Notes: a model not told the origin generated them from the letters alone. 64,000 bases of DNA from Mangifera indica (GCF_011075055.1 NC_058137.1:5198771-5262770), one strand, 5' to 3'; shown: positions 1 to 12,544, counted from the stretch's first letter. Numbers and translations: made by a program.

Positions 1-331
1 TTAAATAATTCTTTAGCCCATAGACCGTAATAAATTTAAGACTCATACATCCACAACAGGTGATTAACAACTAGACAACTCCAAAACTACCTTTTATATA
101 AAAAAAGAAGTTATCTTACTATTACAATTTTATTAAAAGAAACATTTAGATTTTACGACACAACACTTTCATAATAATCATCTCATGATATGTTATCTTC
201 CTCCATAAATAAAATTATCGTTGATATACGCATAACTCCCCCATATTTAAATTAAAATCATGGATTACGACCTTAAATTAAATTAATTTCAAATATATTT
301 TTTCTTTTAAAAAGCTTGTGTATAAAAAGAA
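1..331. other. A/T-rich spacer, no gene seen
   Basis: Low-complexity A/T-rich DNA with no convincing open frame. It runs up to the left end of the inverted-repeat element at 332. The last 9 bases (TAAAAAGAA) are the likely left target duplication of that element. Confidence 0.6.
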
Positions 332-740
332 GGCCAAAGGACTATTTTCCACCCAAACTATGTTGAATTCTCAAAATTTTTTTCGTTAACTTTGAAGATA
401 TCATTTATCCACTCATGACCATCGGTGGAAGAGAAACCGTCAGGAGGAAAAGACGGCTGACGATAGCGTCAGAGAAAGTGAACAAGTTTGGAAACTAAAC
501 CCTATGGGGGAAATGTGATTTTTTCAAACTTAGTTTATGAGAGAAAAGTTAATTTTTTAAATTTAGGGGGAGAAATGAAATCATATTTAAGTTTATTTTT
601 AATATTAAATATGAAATAACGATTTTACCCTTACTACCGTTAATTTTAACTGCTCATAGATGAATATTTAGAATTATCAAAATTAACAAGAAAAACTTTA
701 AGAATTTAGCATAATTTGGGTGAAAAATAGTCCTTTAGCC
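332..740. mobile_element. MULE-like MITE, copy A
   Basis: The left end reads GGCCAAAGGACTATTTTCCA and the right end, read on the minus strand, begins GGCTAAAGGACTATTTTTCA. The similarity between the two ends continues inward for roughly 90-100 bases with mismatches, so the terminal inverted repeats are long. The flanking 9-mers are TAAAAAGAA and TAAAAAAAA (8/9 match), although the DNA is A-rich and chance matches are easy. The interior is a short GA-rich stretch with no coding capacity. Long inverted repeats plus 9-bp target duplications are typical of Mutator-like elements. Sister copies lie at 30067, 33099, 43625, 54782 and 60685. Confidence 0.65.
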
Positions 741-761
741 TAAAAAAAAAAAGGAAAGAGA

Positions 762-788
762 GGGGGGGGGGGGGGGGGGGGGGGGGGG
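762..788 (+). repeat. 27-nt poly-G tract
   Basis: An uninterrupted run of 27 G residues, preceded by a GA-rich lead-in. Long G homopolymers are rare in A/T-rich plant DNA. This may be a real, unstable homopolymer able to form a G-quadruplex, or an assembly artefact. Its true length should not be trusted. Confidence 0.9.
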
Positions 789-1644
789 AACCTCGGGTGA
801 GGGCATAATGACTTTGACGTAAACATTTTAATTACGAGGTCAATTGTATAAAAAATTTTATATATATAACCTTTATTTCGCTTACATATCTCAATCGTTA
901 TTATCATAATTTATGATATATAAAATTTTAAATGATTATACATAAAAAAAATTTTTATATAATATTTATTTCTTTTATATATCTCAATTGTTATTATCGT
1001 TTTCCATAGCTCGTAAAGTTTTGAATTGCTACAACAATTGATTATGAGACGCAAAACAACAATTGATCAAAGGAAATTGCAGCAGCAACATGATCTCATA
1101 GCAGGAGTTGAAATGACACAAATTACACCTTCAGTTCTACTTATTTTCAATCCTTACGTGGGATCACGTCTCCAGACCCGAATGGTTTTTGTTGATACAA
1201 ATTTCTAAATTATTAAAAAAAAACCGTTGTAGACGAGGAATAAAACAATATTTTTGAAGTGACTCAGCTCGTTGCTTGGGACCCCCATCGTTATGTTATT
1301 TAAGTTTACGAGAAATTCAAAGGGACACAAATTACACCTTCAATGAATTTAAATTAAATTATTTTTTATTTAAATCAAATTTAATTGGAAAATGGTTGAA
1401 GTTTATATAATTCGGACCTGCCCGTAAAGCTTAGATATGACGATAAAAAATTTTTGAATTAGGGTTTGTAACCATATGACCCAGCCCTCTCTAACTCAGC
1501 CGGTGCAGTGCCGCCCGTGCTGCCATTATCCCTATTCTTCTCTCCCCTTCTGACTTTTCTCAAAAAGAAAAAAAAAAACCAACAAACATTATTTATTCAT
1601 TTATTTAGTTTCTTATTTTTTGGTTCCTTTGATTGTTGGAAACA
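789..1644 (+). promoter_or_regulatory. 5' flank of the PABP pseudogene, with telo-box
   Basis: No gene is seen here. The final part becomes pyrimidine-rich just before the ATG at 1645, as expected of a plant 5' leader. A telo-box (TTAGGGTTT, reverse complement of AAACCCTAA) lies at 1459-1467. Telo-boxes are common upstream of plant genes for the translation machinery. I cannot place a transcription start. Confidence 0.35.
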
Positions 1645-3613
1645 ATGGCTCAGGTTCAGCTGCAACCACAGACTCCAGTAAGTGCGGCAGCAAATGGACT
1701 TACAAGCCATGGTGTTGGAGTGCAACAGTTTGTTTCTACTGCTCTTTACATTGGAGATCTTGACCAAATTGTCAACGATTCCCAGCTTTATGATTTCTTT
1801 AATCGGGTGGGTCAAGTCATGTCTCTTCGGGTCTGTAGAGACATGACCACCCGCCGCTCTCTTGTTTACGGCTATGTTAATTATAGCAATCCCCATGATG
1901 GTTAGTTACTGACTTTACCCTTTTTTTGGTGGAATTGAGTTGAAATTTACTGCGTTATTTGTTTATGGTTTAATATGTTTGCTGTGATCTTCTTAATAAT
2001 CAAATGTATTTGTTTCATTGCAATCATATGAACAATACTGAAATAACGACCTAAAACTAAATTTACCATTGAATGAATTTTGCAAAAACAACTAAGGCAA
2101 AATAATTCATTGGCTTTCACTTACCATTTTTAGTCTGGAGTACGAGGTCATCAATAGCACTGTTGCAGTTCATTATACAGAAATTTGTAATCGGTTTTTG
2201 TTACAGTTATACATATCTGATTCGTTTGGCTATAGTTTTGCATCATAAGATACTTGAACAGTTTTAACATTTTAAAATCATTCACATCATCTAATGTGAA
2301 GATAACTATGAAAATCAAATTAGATAGAGACTTCATATGATTGACTGGAGGTGAAAGCAATTGAGTTGCAGGGAGTAGATGTTCTCTTTGGTGCAGACTT
2401 GATAAGTTTTAAATTATAATAGCTGATTCTGTATTTGCATATCAAATCCTACTGATGCTGTACATTGTTGCGAAAAATTTATAAACCAAGAACTAGGATT
2501 TTTACGATACTGATGTATCTGAAAACTTTGGGAATGGTAAAATTTGAAATTATGTGATTGATGGTGACTGTCTTTGTGCTCTGTTGGTTGCAGCAAACAT
2601 GTGAATGTATGTTTGAAAGTAGATTGCAACTACTGTTCTATTATTGCTGGAAATAATTTTGTTTATTTTCTATTGATGACAGTGGCAAGGGCATTGGGTG
2701 TGTTGAATTTTACTCCTCTGAATGGCAAGCCAATTAGGATAATGTTCTCTTATCTCGACCCTGCTATCCGTAAAAGTTGGGCTGGAAATATATTTATCAA
2801 GGTATGACGTGTGTTTGATTATGCAAACTGTTAACTTGGCAGTTCATATGCCTATTTTCTTCATTATACTAATTTTTCTGTGTTTGGTTTCTTGACTCTT
2901 TTGTCATGGAAGAATTTGGACAAGTCAGTCGACAACAAAGCTCTACATGATACATTTTCTATATTTGGGAATATTTTATCTTGCAAGCTGGCTACTGACA
3001 TTTCTGGTCAAACAAAAGGGTATGGTTTTGTACAATTTGATAACGAGGAGTCTGCTAAAAGTGCCATTGATAAGCTGAATGGCATGCTACTGAATGACAA
3101 GCAAGTGTTTCTTGGGCCCTTTCTGCATAAGCAGGAAAGAGAGTCGTCGACAGAGAAGATAAATTTTAACAATGTTTATGCTAAGAATTTTGCAGAATCA
3201 ACAACTGATGATGATCTGAAGAAAATATTTGGTGAATATGGAACTATTACTAGTGCTGTAGTTATGAGAGCTGCAGATGGAAAATCCAAATGTTTTGGAT
3301 TTGTCAATTTGAGGATCCAGATGATGCAGTGCGAGCTGTTGAGGCTCTTAATGGAAAGAAGTTTGATGATAAGTAGTGGTATGTAGGGAAAGCACAGAAG
3401 AAGCCTGAAAGAGAAGTTGAGTTGAAAGGGCAGTTTGAGCAGAGTTTAAAGGAGGCTGTAGATAAATTTGAAGGACTTAATTTATATGTTAAAAATCTAG
3501 ATGATATCATCACTGATGATAAACTAAAGGAATTATTCACAGAATTTGGCACAATTACGTCATGCAAGGTATGTTATCAATATATATAATTCGGTTAGTT
3601 GTGAGCTTATATT

Positions 3614-3616
<3 letters not shown>

Positions 3617-3650
<34 letters not shown>
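3617..3650 (+). repeat. (TC)17 microsatellite in PABP intron 3
   Basis: A perfect TC dinucleotide array inside the intron between RRM4 exons, followed by degenerate TATC units to about 3680. It lies just upstream of the acceptor at 3702 and could contribute pyrimidines to splice-site recognition. It is a likely polymorphic marker. Confidence 0.95.
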
Positions 3651-3660
<10 letters not shown>

Positions 3661-4407
3661 CCTCAATCTATCTCTATCTCTAATCTCTCTTTAATTTAAC
3701 AGGTTATGCGTGACCCCAATGATATAAGTAGAGGATCAGGATTTGTTGCCTTTTCAAGTGCTGAGGAAGCATCACATTCTGTAAGTTGAGATTGTTTTAT
3801 GGTTACTTTAATTTTTTTTCTCATGCATCTTTCTTTAACTTTTCCTTCCTAAATTTCTTCTTGCCTCTTTTTTTACCCTATAGCTCATGGAGATGAATGG
3901 TAAAATGGTAGTTAGCAAACCACTTTATGTTGCTCTCGCTCAGCGAAAATAAGAAAGAAGAGCAAGGTTGCAGGTATATCAACTAATAAATTTAGTTTTC
4001 CCCATTATTCCTATAGGTGAAAATATTCTCTAAAGTAAACTTTTGTTACTAACATAAAAAATGGTGGTTGTTTTCTCTATGCTACTACTGCAGAGGTAAA
4101 TTATTATATCTGTTGTTCTGGTTTCTTTTAAAAAACTTTTCTATGGAAGCTTACAGATTTTAAGTACAAATCAACTCATGATAAATTTATTTATCGAAAG
4201 AAGTGTAGCATATGGTTCTAAGACTTTTCACAGGCCCTTTCAACAAGCACAGTTCTCACAAATGCGTCCTGCTGCTATGGGTCCTGTTGTTGGCCCTCAT
4301 ATGCCCATGTGTCCACCTGGAGCTCCAGGTCTGAGACAACAATTATTCTATGGTCAAGGCCCTCCTATCATTCCTCCTCAAGTAATTGATTCTCTCCTGT
4401 TGGTTAT

Positions 4408-4585
4408 TGTGAATAACCTTGAGAAAAATATTCTATATCAAAAGAGTGAATTTACATCAATATTTATATGAAATTCTAAATCCTACTTTAGGAAAGAGTA
4501 TATGTACTTTCCTAGTTTACAAAGATACAATCACCCTAATTATTTGCTTCCTAATTTAGAGATACAACTCATATACAACTCAACA
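4408..4585 (-). repeat. 3' LTR of the copia element (178 bp)
   Basis: It is bounded on the minus strand by TGTTGAG (start, 4585) and TTCACA (end, 4408). It is preceded on that strand by a polypurine tract (4586-4596, TTGAGGGAAAG), the second-strand primer typical of plant copia elements. The GTTAT target duplication lies directly outside at 4403-4407. At 178 bp it is short for an LTR but within the copia range. Confidence 0.85.
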
Positions 4586-4596
4586 CTTTCCCTCAA

Positions 4597-7500
4597 GCTG
4601 GAGCATACAAATCATATGCACCAAGCTTGTTACAAATGAATTCAATACGAGGACTTCTAAGAGACTTAGTAAGGATATCTGCAAGCTGATCATTGGAGCT
4701 GACATGGTTGGTAGTTATATACCCTGATAAAATCTTTTCTCAAATGAAATGACAGTTTATTTCTATATGTTTCGTTCTTTCATGGAATACTAGATTAGAA
4801 GCAATATGAAGTGTTGCCTGGTTATCACAAAGTAGCTTCATTTGTGATATATCTGCAAATTTTAACTCCTGAACCGATTGTTTCAACCATACAAGCTCAC
4901 AGGTAGCTAATGTCATAGCACAATATTCTGCCTCTGCACTTGATATAGCCACAATATCTTGCTTTTTACTTTTCCATGAAACCAAGTTACCACCAACAAG
5001 AATACAATATCCAGAAGTCGATCGTCTATCAGACGGAGATCTTGCCCAATCAGCATCAAAATATCCAACAATCTGAGTATGACCTTTGTCTTCATAGAGT
5101 AATCCTTTCCCTGGTGCTCTCTTAATATACCTCAAGATCCGAATAACTGCCTCCCAATGAGAATCACACAAAGATTGGAGGAATTGACTGACAACACTAG
5201 CTGGAAAAGAGATATTTGGTCCTGTGATAGTCAGATGGTTGAGTTTACCTACTAACCTCCGATACTTCCCAGGGTTTGCAACTGGCTCCCCTTGTCCTGG
5301 CACAAGTCTAGTATTAGGGTCCATAGGAGAATCAATAAGTTTACAATCCAACATCCCTGTCTCTTCCAAGATATTCAAGGTATACTTCCTCAGAGAGATA
5401 ATAATACCTGTCTTAGACTGAGCAACTTCTATCCCAAGAAAGTATTTAAGTGTTCCCAAGTCCTTGGTCTGGAAATGATTAAATAGATGATGTTTTAATT
5501 GATCGATATCCTCCTGATCATCACCAGTGATAACAATATCGTCGACATAAACAACCAGATAAATGTACTTTCCTCGTGACGTGTGTCTGTAAAATACAGA
5601 ATGATTCGACTCACATTGAGTCATACCAAATTCTTGAATAACTGTACTAAAGCGTCCAAACTAGGCACGTGGAGATTGTTTTAGACCGTATAGTGAGCGT
5701 CGAAGTTTACAAACCAAATCAGACTCCCCCTGAGCAACAAAACCAGACAGCTGCTCTATATATATCTCCTCCTGAAGCTTACCATGAAAAAAGACATTTT
5801 TTATGTCTAACTGAAACAACGGCCAATGACGAATGGCAGCCATAAATAAAAATAACCGAACGGAGGACATCTTGGCCACTGGAGAGAATGTGTCACCATA
5901 ATCTAAACTATAGATCTGAGTATAACCTTTAACAACCAACCGAGCCTTGAGACGATCAATAGTACCATGAGGACAAGTCTTGACTGTGTAAACCCAATGA
6001 TAGCCAATAGTGGAGTGACCCGGAGGTAATTTAACCAATTCTCAAGTACCATTATGATGTAACGCAGTCATTTCATCCACCATTGCTTGCCTCCAACTTG
6101 GATTAGAAAGAGCCTCACTAACAGATTTAGGAACTAAAATGGAAGATAAAGAGGACACAAAGGCATAATATGGTGAGGATAAACGGTGATAACTAATAAA
6201 GGTATAAATAGGATTAGGGTTACGAGAGGATCTTACAACTTTACGGATGGCAATAGGAAATTGGTCATCAGGAGGTAGGACCTCAGTCGGGCTAGATGCA
6301 GGAACAGGAAGTGAGTCAACAGGAGCCGTTGGAGCAATAGAAGTGATATCAGTACCTGCAGGAGAGTCAACGATCGGGGAAACAGGTTCTAGATCTTGTG
6401 TGTGTAGATTGTGGGACGACTGTAGGGCGTACATCAAAAGTAGGAATAAAAGTAGGTAATGGAAGACTCTCAGTGACAGGAGATTGGATTTCAGATGAAG
6501 AGAAGTAAGAAGAGGACTCGAAGAAAGTAACATTAGTGGATATAAAATAATGACGTGTCGTAGGAGAGTAACATTTGTAACCTTTCTGGAGATGAGAGTA
6601 ACCAAGAAATATACATTTGATAGACCGAGCAGATAGTTTATCAAGATCTGGGGAAAGATTATGTACAAAACATGTACAACCAAAGACACGTGGAGGAATA
6701 GTGTATAACGGGCCAATAGGGAAGAGAATTGAATACAGAATCTGATTTTGCAATACTGATGAGGGCATCCGATTAATGAGATAGCAAGCAGTGAGAACTG
6801 CATCAACCCAAAAATGTATAAGAGCATGTAAGTGTAATAATAATGTACGAGCTGTTTTAATAAGGTGTCTGTTTTTGCACTCAGTAACCCCATTTTGTTA
6901 TGGGGTATAAGCATAGGAAGACTGATGAAGAATCTCTTGTGAAGACATGAAATTGGTGAAAGAAGTAGAAAAATATTCACTGGCATTATCACTACGTAAT
7001 GTGTGTATAGAGGAATTAAATTGTGTTTTAACTTTAGCACAAAATGATTGAAAATGAGAAAATAACTCAAACCGACTTTTCATTAAAAATATTCACGTGC
7101 AACTCGAATAATCATCAATGAATGTCACACTATATTGAAAATTTAAAGTAGACTTGACTTGACAAGGACTCCACACATCGGAGTGAACTAACTCAAAAGG
7201 AGACGAAGCTCGGTTATTGACACGTCTTGGGAAGGAACTACGAGATTGCTTCTCAAGTTGACAAGATTCACACTCAAGAGATGACAAACTGGATAAACGA
7301 AGGACCATCTTCTGAAGCTTGGATAAACTAGGATGCCCCAAACGATTGTGGAGAAAAGTTGGAGACTCAATAGCAGTGCAAGCAACTGAAGAAGGAAGTG
7401 ACAAGTGATAAAGCCCTTGTGACTCACGTCCTGTGCCAATCGTCTTGCCCGAACTTCGATCCTGTATAACAAAGGCATCATTAGTAAATGTAACGAAACA

Positions 7501-7802
7501 ATTCAAGACTCGTGTTAATTTACTAACTGAAACGAGATTAAATGGGCAATTAGGAAGATAAAGAACAGAATCTAAAGATAGATTGGGTAATGGATTAGCA
7601 TGTCTTACGACTTTAACTAAAGATTTTGTGTCATCCGCTAGTGTAACAGAAGAAAAAGATTTTGAATGATTAAAATGTGAAAATAAACTAAAGTTACCAG
7701 AAATATGATCCGAGGCACCTGAATCTCGGACCCAAGGTCCTAGAGTAGAGGATTGTGATAAGCAAGCAATCGAATTACCAGACTGTGCGAAGGAAGCAAC
7801 TT
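4597..7802 (-). pseudogene. Copia pol relic (protease, integrase, RT, RNase H)
   Basis: Read on the minus strand. The protease region has the DSGASDH active-site motif (about 7670-7720). The GAG-pre-integrase region has HNRLGHPS and a CESC pair (about 7260-7380). The integrase core has HSDVW and LRSDNASEYF, with the Glu-containing GVTE about 6885. The RT has the YVDDIV catalytic motif (about 5540), and RNase H carries ADWARSPSDRRSTSGY (about 5030). In-frame stops occur at 7093-7095, 6898-6900, 6042-6044, 5661-5663 and 4740-4742. One frameshift lies between about 6460 and 6370, where the integrase frame gives way to the RT frame. No functional polyprotein can be made. The gag region is absent, so even transposition in trans is doubtful. 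Confidence 0.9.
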
Positions 7803-7853
7803 CCTAATTATTTACTTCCTAATTTAGAGATACAACTCATATACAACTCAACA
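7803..7853 (-). repeat. Truncated 5' LTR of the copia element (51 bp)
   Basis: It matches 4535-4585 at 50 of 51 positions and ends in CAACA on the plus strand, followed by target duplication GTTAT. Inward of 7803 the sequence jumps straight to protease coding sequence, which marks an internal deletion junction at 7802/7803. Confidence 0.9.
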
Positions 7854-9333
7854 GTTATGATCTCATCATTCTAGTCTATTTTAGTTACTCTATGCAATGG
7901 ATGGCTCTTTGTTCCACTGGCTATTATTTTGCCTTGTATGGCTGAAGTTAGCTCAGTTATAGATTTACACCATTTTAAGTTTTCATAAAACTATCATTTA
8001 TGAATATTTTGTTTACTTTATCTCCTAAATGGGAGGATCTAAAAGTTACTAACCAAAGGGAAATTAATGCAAGCTAATAAGGTAGCAGATTGGTTACCAA
8101 CTCCTTTGCGGCTTTGAGTTCATGCTTGTGATTTGACTTTTGGATCTCTCAACTCCTGAGTTCCATTTCTATTTATAGTTTAAGCAAGTTTTGTCTATTT
8201 AGAAAATTCAAGCTACTGATTCTCATTCTAGTTGTCAATCGTAGTGTTAATTTATCTTTGAAGTCATATATGCTTCCCACTTTCGACTTTTAGAATCACT
8301 GAATGCAATTGAAATTTATTGCCTGTGGTGTAAGGAAACTTTATTCTATTATATCATTCCTGAAATATGATAAACCATTTCTAGTCATATTGATGCTGAT
8401 AGTTTATATTCAGGTGCTAACAGCTGATCTCTTATTTTCCTTTCTGTGAATTATGTCAGCCTGGATTTGGATATCAGCAGCAACTTGTCCCTGGAATGAG
8501 GCCAATTTTTTTTGTGCCAATGGTCCAGCCAGGTCAGCAGAATCAGCAGCCTGGAGGCAGACGATCTGGAGCTGGCCCCCTGCCACAAGCACAGCAACCT
8601 ATTCCACTAATGCAGCCACAGGTATCAGTAATCTGTCGTCCAGATTTTCTTATGTGTGATGCTTTGGGTCCAGTTTTACATCAATTTGTCTATTTTATAT
8701 GTTCTATTCCTCACAGATGAAATTACTTATTTGGCTAATAATCTCTCTTTTATTGTCACGATTAAATATAGATGCTTCCTAGAGGACATGTCTACCACAA
8801 CCCTCCTGGTCACAATGCAGATGTTCCTATTTCTGGTGTTCCTGGAGGCATGCTTCCTGTCTCTTATGACATGGGTGGAATGCCATTCAGAGATAATATA
8901 CCTATGCAGACTGGGGCATTAGCTTCTACCCTTGCTAATGCAGCACCAGATCAACAGAGGACAGTAAGTTCCTGTGTTACTTGTATTTTATTTGTCTTTA
9001 CAATGGCTTTATTAAAGTTTTGGTCATTTACTAAATGGACCAACATTTTGACCACGGGAATTTTTCTTTCTTTTGTGAATTATATAGTTGCTGGGAGAAC
9101 ATCTATACCCTCTTGTAGATCAGTTAGAGCATGATAATGCTGCAAAAGTGACAGGCATGCTTTTAGAAATGGACCAGACTGAGGTTTTGCACTTGCTAGA
9201 GTCACCAGAAGCATTGAAAGCCAAAGTTGCTGAGGCAATGGAAGTCTTAGGGCATGTAGCTCAGCAACAGCAGATTACTAGCTCAACTGACCGGATGGCC
9301 TCATTGTCACTGAATGACAGCGTTGTTTCTTGA

Positions 9334-12300
9334 GTTCTAATGGAGTGAGTATAGCTATACTAGCCAGCAGAGCAAGTACTTGATTTTGGCTGTAAGTTTT
9401 GGGTTGATGATAAATTTTTCCTACTTTAACATAGATAGAAGTCAGTTGAATCCTTTTGGTATTGAATTATCTTTGTAGTATTACCATAAAGATATCCACA
9501 GATTTCCATTTGTTTGGTTATAAAATAGTGAGATTTGATCTGTTTATTTTTCATTGGTAACCTTTTTTAACCAAATTTTGATATATGATAACCTTGTTAA
9601 GAGAAGCTCTATAACAAATCTTGGGATCAGCTTGGGTTAACCTTTTTTAGCCAAAATTAACTGTTTACCTTTGTTCATTTATTAAATTTAAGAGTACTCA
9701 AATCAAGTTACAAGTGAAGCAAAATCAGCTGCTTCTCGCAATTTCTTGGGCAGGTTATTATGATATATGATATCTGCATTCCAGAGTTTCATCATTCTGA
9801 TCAGTTGCATTATTAGTGGTGAAAGCATTGTTCTGTTTAAGTGATGATAAATTTTGTAAGAACTGTCCAGAGTTCAGACTTTGATTATATGATCGAGGAC
9901 CGGAGGTATGATAATTGAGTTATTCTTACCGGGATGGTGAGTTTTGATACATCAACATAATTGTTATGTGAGGTATACCTAATAATCAAAAGTGGCTGAA
10001 CATAAAGCTTTATTCAAGATGAAGGCGCCATAGTTGAACATAGAGCTGAGTTTTCGAGGCAGTCTGAGGCAGATGGAACTTAACTCAACATATTCATGGT
10101 CGACAGGCTAGTGCTGACTAAATTGTGATATAGTAATAATAGTGGGGACGAAAAATCAGCCGGGGTGGGTGTTTTAACAGTTCCCACTTGCCCAGAAAAT
10201 GCTGGTGCAATCAGTCTTTAAATTTATGGAGACAATAATAGGGTGTCTTGAATCAACATAATTATTTCTCTGCGTATATCTTGATTTGAGCTATAGCTAG
10301 GCCTTTTAAACTCCATCTATTCAGTCATATGCGTCAGATAATAAGAGAATAAATTTTTCCTATTAACCGGTTTCACCCCTTGATGTACTTTACTTACACT
10401 AGAAGCAGAAGCAGTGGGTATTGTGCACTAGTATGTTTCTTTTTCTTTTTCTTTTTTAATGAAGAATTTTACTCTAATTGAAATTAATCATATTAAATAA
10501 GGTAATTGATTATATTATCATTAAATTAGGTAATTTAAGAATTTGATCTTGATATAATATCAGAGAATTTAAATCTATATTTTTTTTTATGTATAATTTG
10601 TTTTTTTTGATCATTTAATCTATTTCTGTGAGTTGCACACCAAGATGTTAATTTGTACATTTGGGGTTAGGCCATGCTAGCACTTAATGAGTTAGGAGTT
10701 TTAAAACCAACCACTGCCATAAAAAGGAAAGTTTCTGAAACATGGCGTACAAATCTGGCACGCTCTGCTTTATCTTTCAATGAGTGGTCACCCTTTTAGC
10801 CGCATTAATAGTAATGTAGCCCTTTATTTTGTAATGCCGTTTTCACTAAAATGGGATTTGGTGACTGTGGTTAACCATGTGGAATCTTCAAATTAAAGGT
10901 TTAGATTCAAAGATTTGATACAATAATATTAAGGTCAAATTTTTAACTAAGTAAAATTAGTAGATTAATCACTAAATCAGCTCAATATTATTGTGTTAGT
11001 ATTTAATATAGAAAGATGTTAGGATAATATTATGTATATATGTCTCTCATAAAGAAATCAAACAATCACACGTATGAATTAACATTAGATCATGTGACTC
11101 TAGTTTAGTTTTCTCATATCAAGGCAATTACGAATGAGATATATTTATAAAAATGAAAAATAATCATAAAAATAAAATGTATAATAAGCATCTAAACTTT
11201 TTACCGAAAATGCTATGTATGGCCATGTGAAAAGAGTTTTATGTGCTCCCCACAACCAAGTTCCTTTGCCACCACATGAAATCTTAAGGTTTTTGGTCCC
11301 CCCCTCTCTTCATTCTTTGCCCCTCTTATTTATTACATGTTGACAAAAATAAGCAAAGTTTTTCTTGTTGCTACAAAGTGGATATAAAACAACCAACCTC
11401 TAGCATACATTTCTGTCTTTACCCATTTCAGATTGAAAGCTTGTGTTGTAGCGCCATTATGTTTGATGTTTATCGACCGTCAACTTTAGACATTTTGGCC
11501 GTTTGATTTTATTTTATTTTTTCATTTGCGTGATCTTAGAGATGGATTGTCCTTTTTCTAAGGCTTGGGACCATTTATTAAGTGATGTAGTGGGGGGTTG
11601 GGACCATCATATTTACAATATGACGTTATTATTAATAATATTGTATATTTAATTTTAAGTATCTAATTAAATATTTAATAATATATTATTATATAATTAT
11701 ATAATTATATAATTTTATCTTAATAATAAAATTATACACTAAATAATTGAATTCTAACAATATATTTATCAAACAAATAAGTTAAAAATATATAAATAAT
11801 TAAATATATAATTATTATATTAAATAAATTAAAATTTTATCAACATGAAAATATTCTGATCCAATCCATTTTTTTCAAAGTTTTAACTTTTTTTGGTCTT
11901 AATGTTCTAATGTTGGTCCACAGGCTAGTGCTACCCTCCAAAATAGCATAGATGGATTCAGTACAATAGTACTAAATATACTATCAACGCTAGAGACAGA
12001 TGCTCTAAATTTCTTACATTTGATTAATGCCATGTGCATGCCCGAATAATCCGTTTCATTAATGTCGGCATCTGCTTTTTGCGTTTTACTACAGTAGCTC
12101 CTTTTTATGTTACATACAACTGGCATGAAAAATGTTCATGAAGATGCGGTGTAAGAAATAACGTATCAACTACGATTGACAGGTTTTGATATTTGAAAAA
12201 AAAAAAATTGAGTTAGAGCTAAATTTTTAAAAATTTTAAATTTGGATTAATCCTGAGATAATTTAAAACTAAATTGAATTATGTTTGATTTGACATAAAA

Positions 12301-12544
12301 CTGATCTAATTATCCAAATATTTGAAAAAAATATTATTATGTAAGAATTTTTTAGGGACAAACGGGAGAAATGTTAAGAACAAATATTTAAAAATTAAAC
12401 GATTTTTTCTTTGCTCTTTAGGTTTTATTTTCTTTTTAAGGGGTGTGATTTTTGGTTCTAGTGGTTTGGAATTTTACTTCTGTTTTTTCTTTGCTATTTT
12501 ACCTGTTGGTAAGACAAGTTTAGGTTGTGTTTGTACACATACAG

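Larger units (their letters stand above)
4408..7853 (-). mobile_element. Ty1/copia LTR retrotransposon, 5'-deleted and degenerate
   Basis: The element lies antisense to the PABP pseudogene, 26 bases after the exon 6 donor. On the minus strand it begins TGTTGAG (7853) and ends TTCACA (4408), the usual TG...CA. It is flanked by a perfect 5-bp target duplication GTTAT (4403-4407 and 7854-7858). The 3' LTR is complete (4408-4585). Only the first 51 bases of the 5' LTR remain (7803-7853), and the rest of that LTR, the primer binding site and gag are missing. The remaining pol order (protease, integrase, reverse transcriptase, RNase H) is that of Ty1/copia, because integrase precedes RT. The two LTR stretches differ at 1 of 51 positions, which suggests a fairly recent insertion. 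Confidence 0.93.
1645..9333 (+). pseudogene. Poly(A)-binding protein (PABP) pseudogene, introns retained
   Basis: Conceptual exons: 1645-1900, 2683-2801, 2913-3568, 3703-3780, 3884-3973, about 4253-4381, 8460-8621, 8772-8963 and 9088-9333, roughly 640 codons as in cytoplasmic PABPs. The product starts MAQVQLQPQTP. It carries four RRM domains (e.g. GYGFVQF in RRM2, GSGFVAF in RRM4), a Pro/Gln-rich linker and a C-terminal MLLE domain (KVTGMLLEMD). Three lesions disrupt it. A one-base deletion near 3310 leaves exon 3 at 656 nt where 657 keeps frame. TAG at 3374-3376 stands where Glu is expected. TAA at 3950-3952 stands at the Glu after ALAQRK. Intact PABPs bind poly(A) tails and eIF4G. Because introns are kept, this is a decayed gene or duplicate, not a processed copy. 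A copia element sits in intron 6. Three sequencing errors are a less likely explanation. Confidence 0.85.

Noticed and set aside
1597..1896. Open frame of 99 codons on the minus strand over PABP exon 1
   Set aside because: It is the antisense shadow of a conserved RRM exon and has no features of its own.
6042..7070. 342-codon minus-strand frame as a separate gene
   Set aside because: Only its last third reads as copia connection and RT sequence. The first part is an out-of-frame reading of integrase, joined by the frameshift near 6400.
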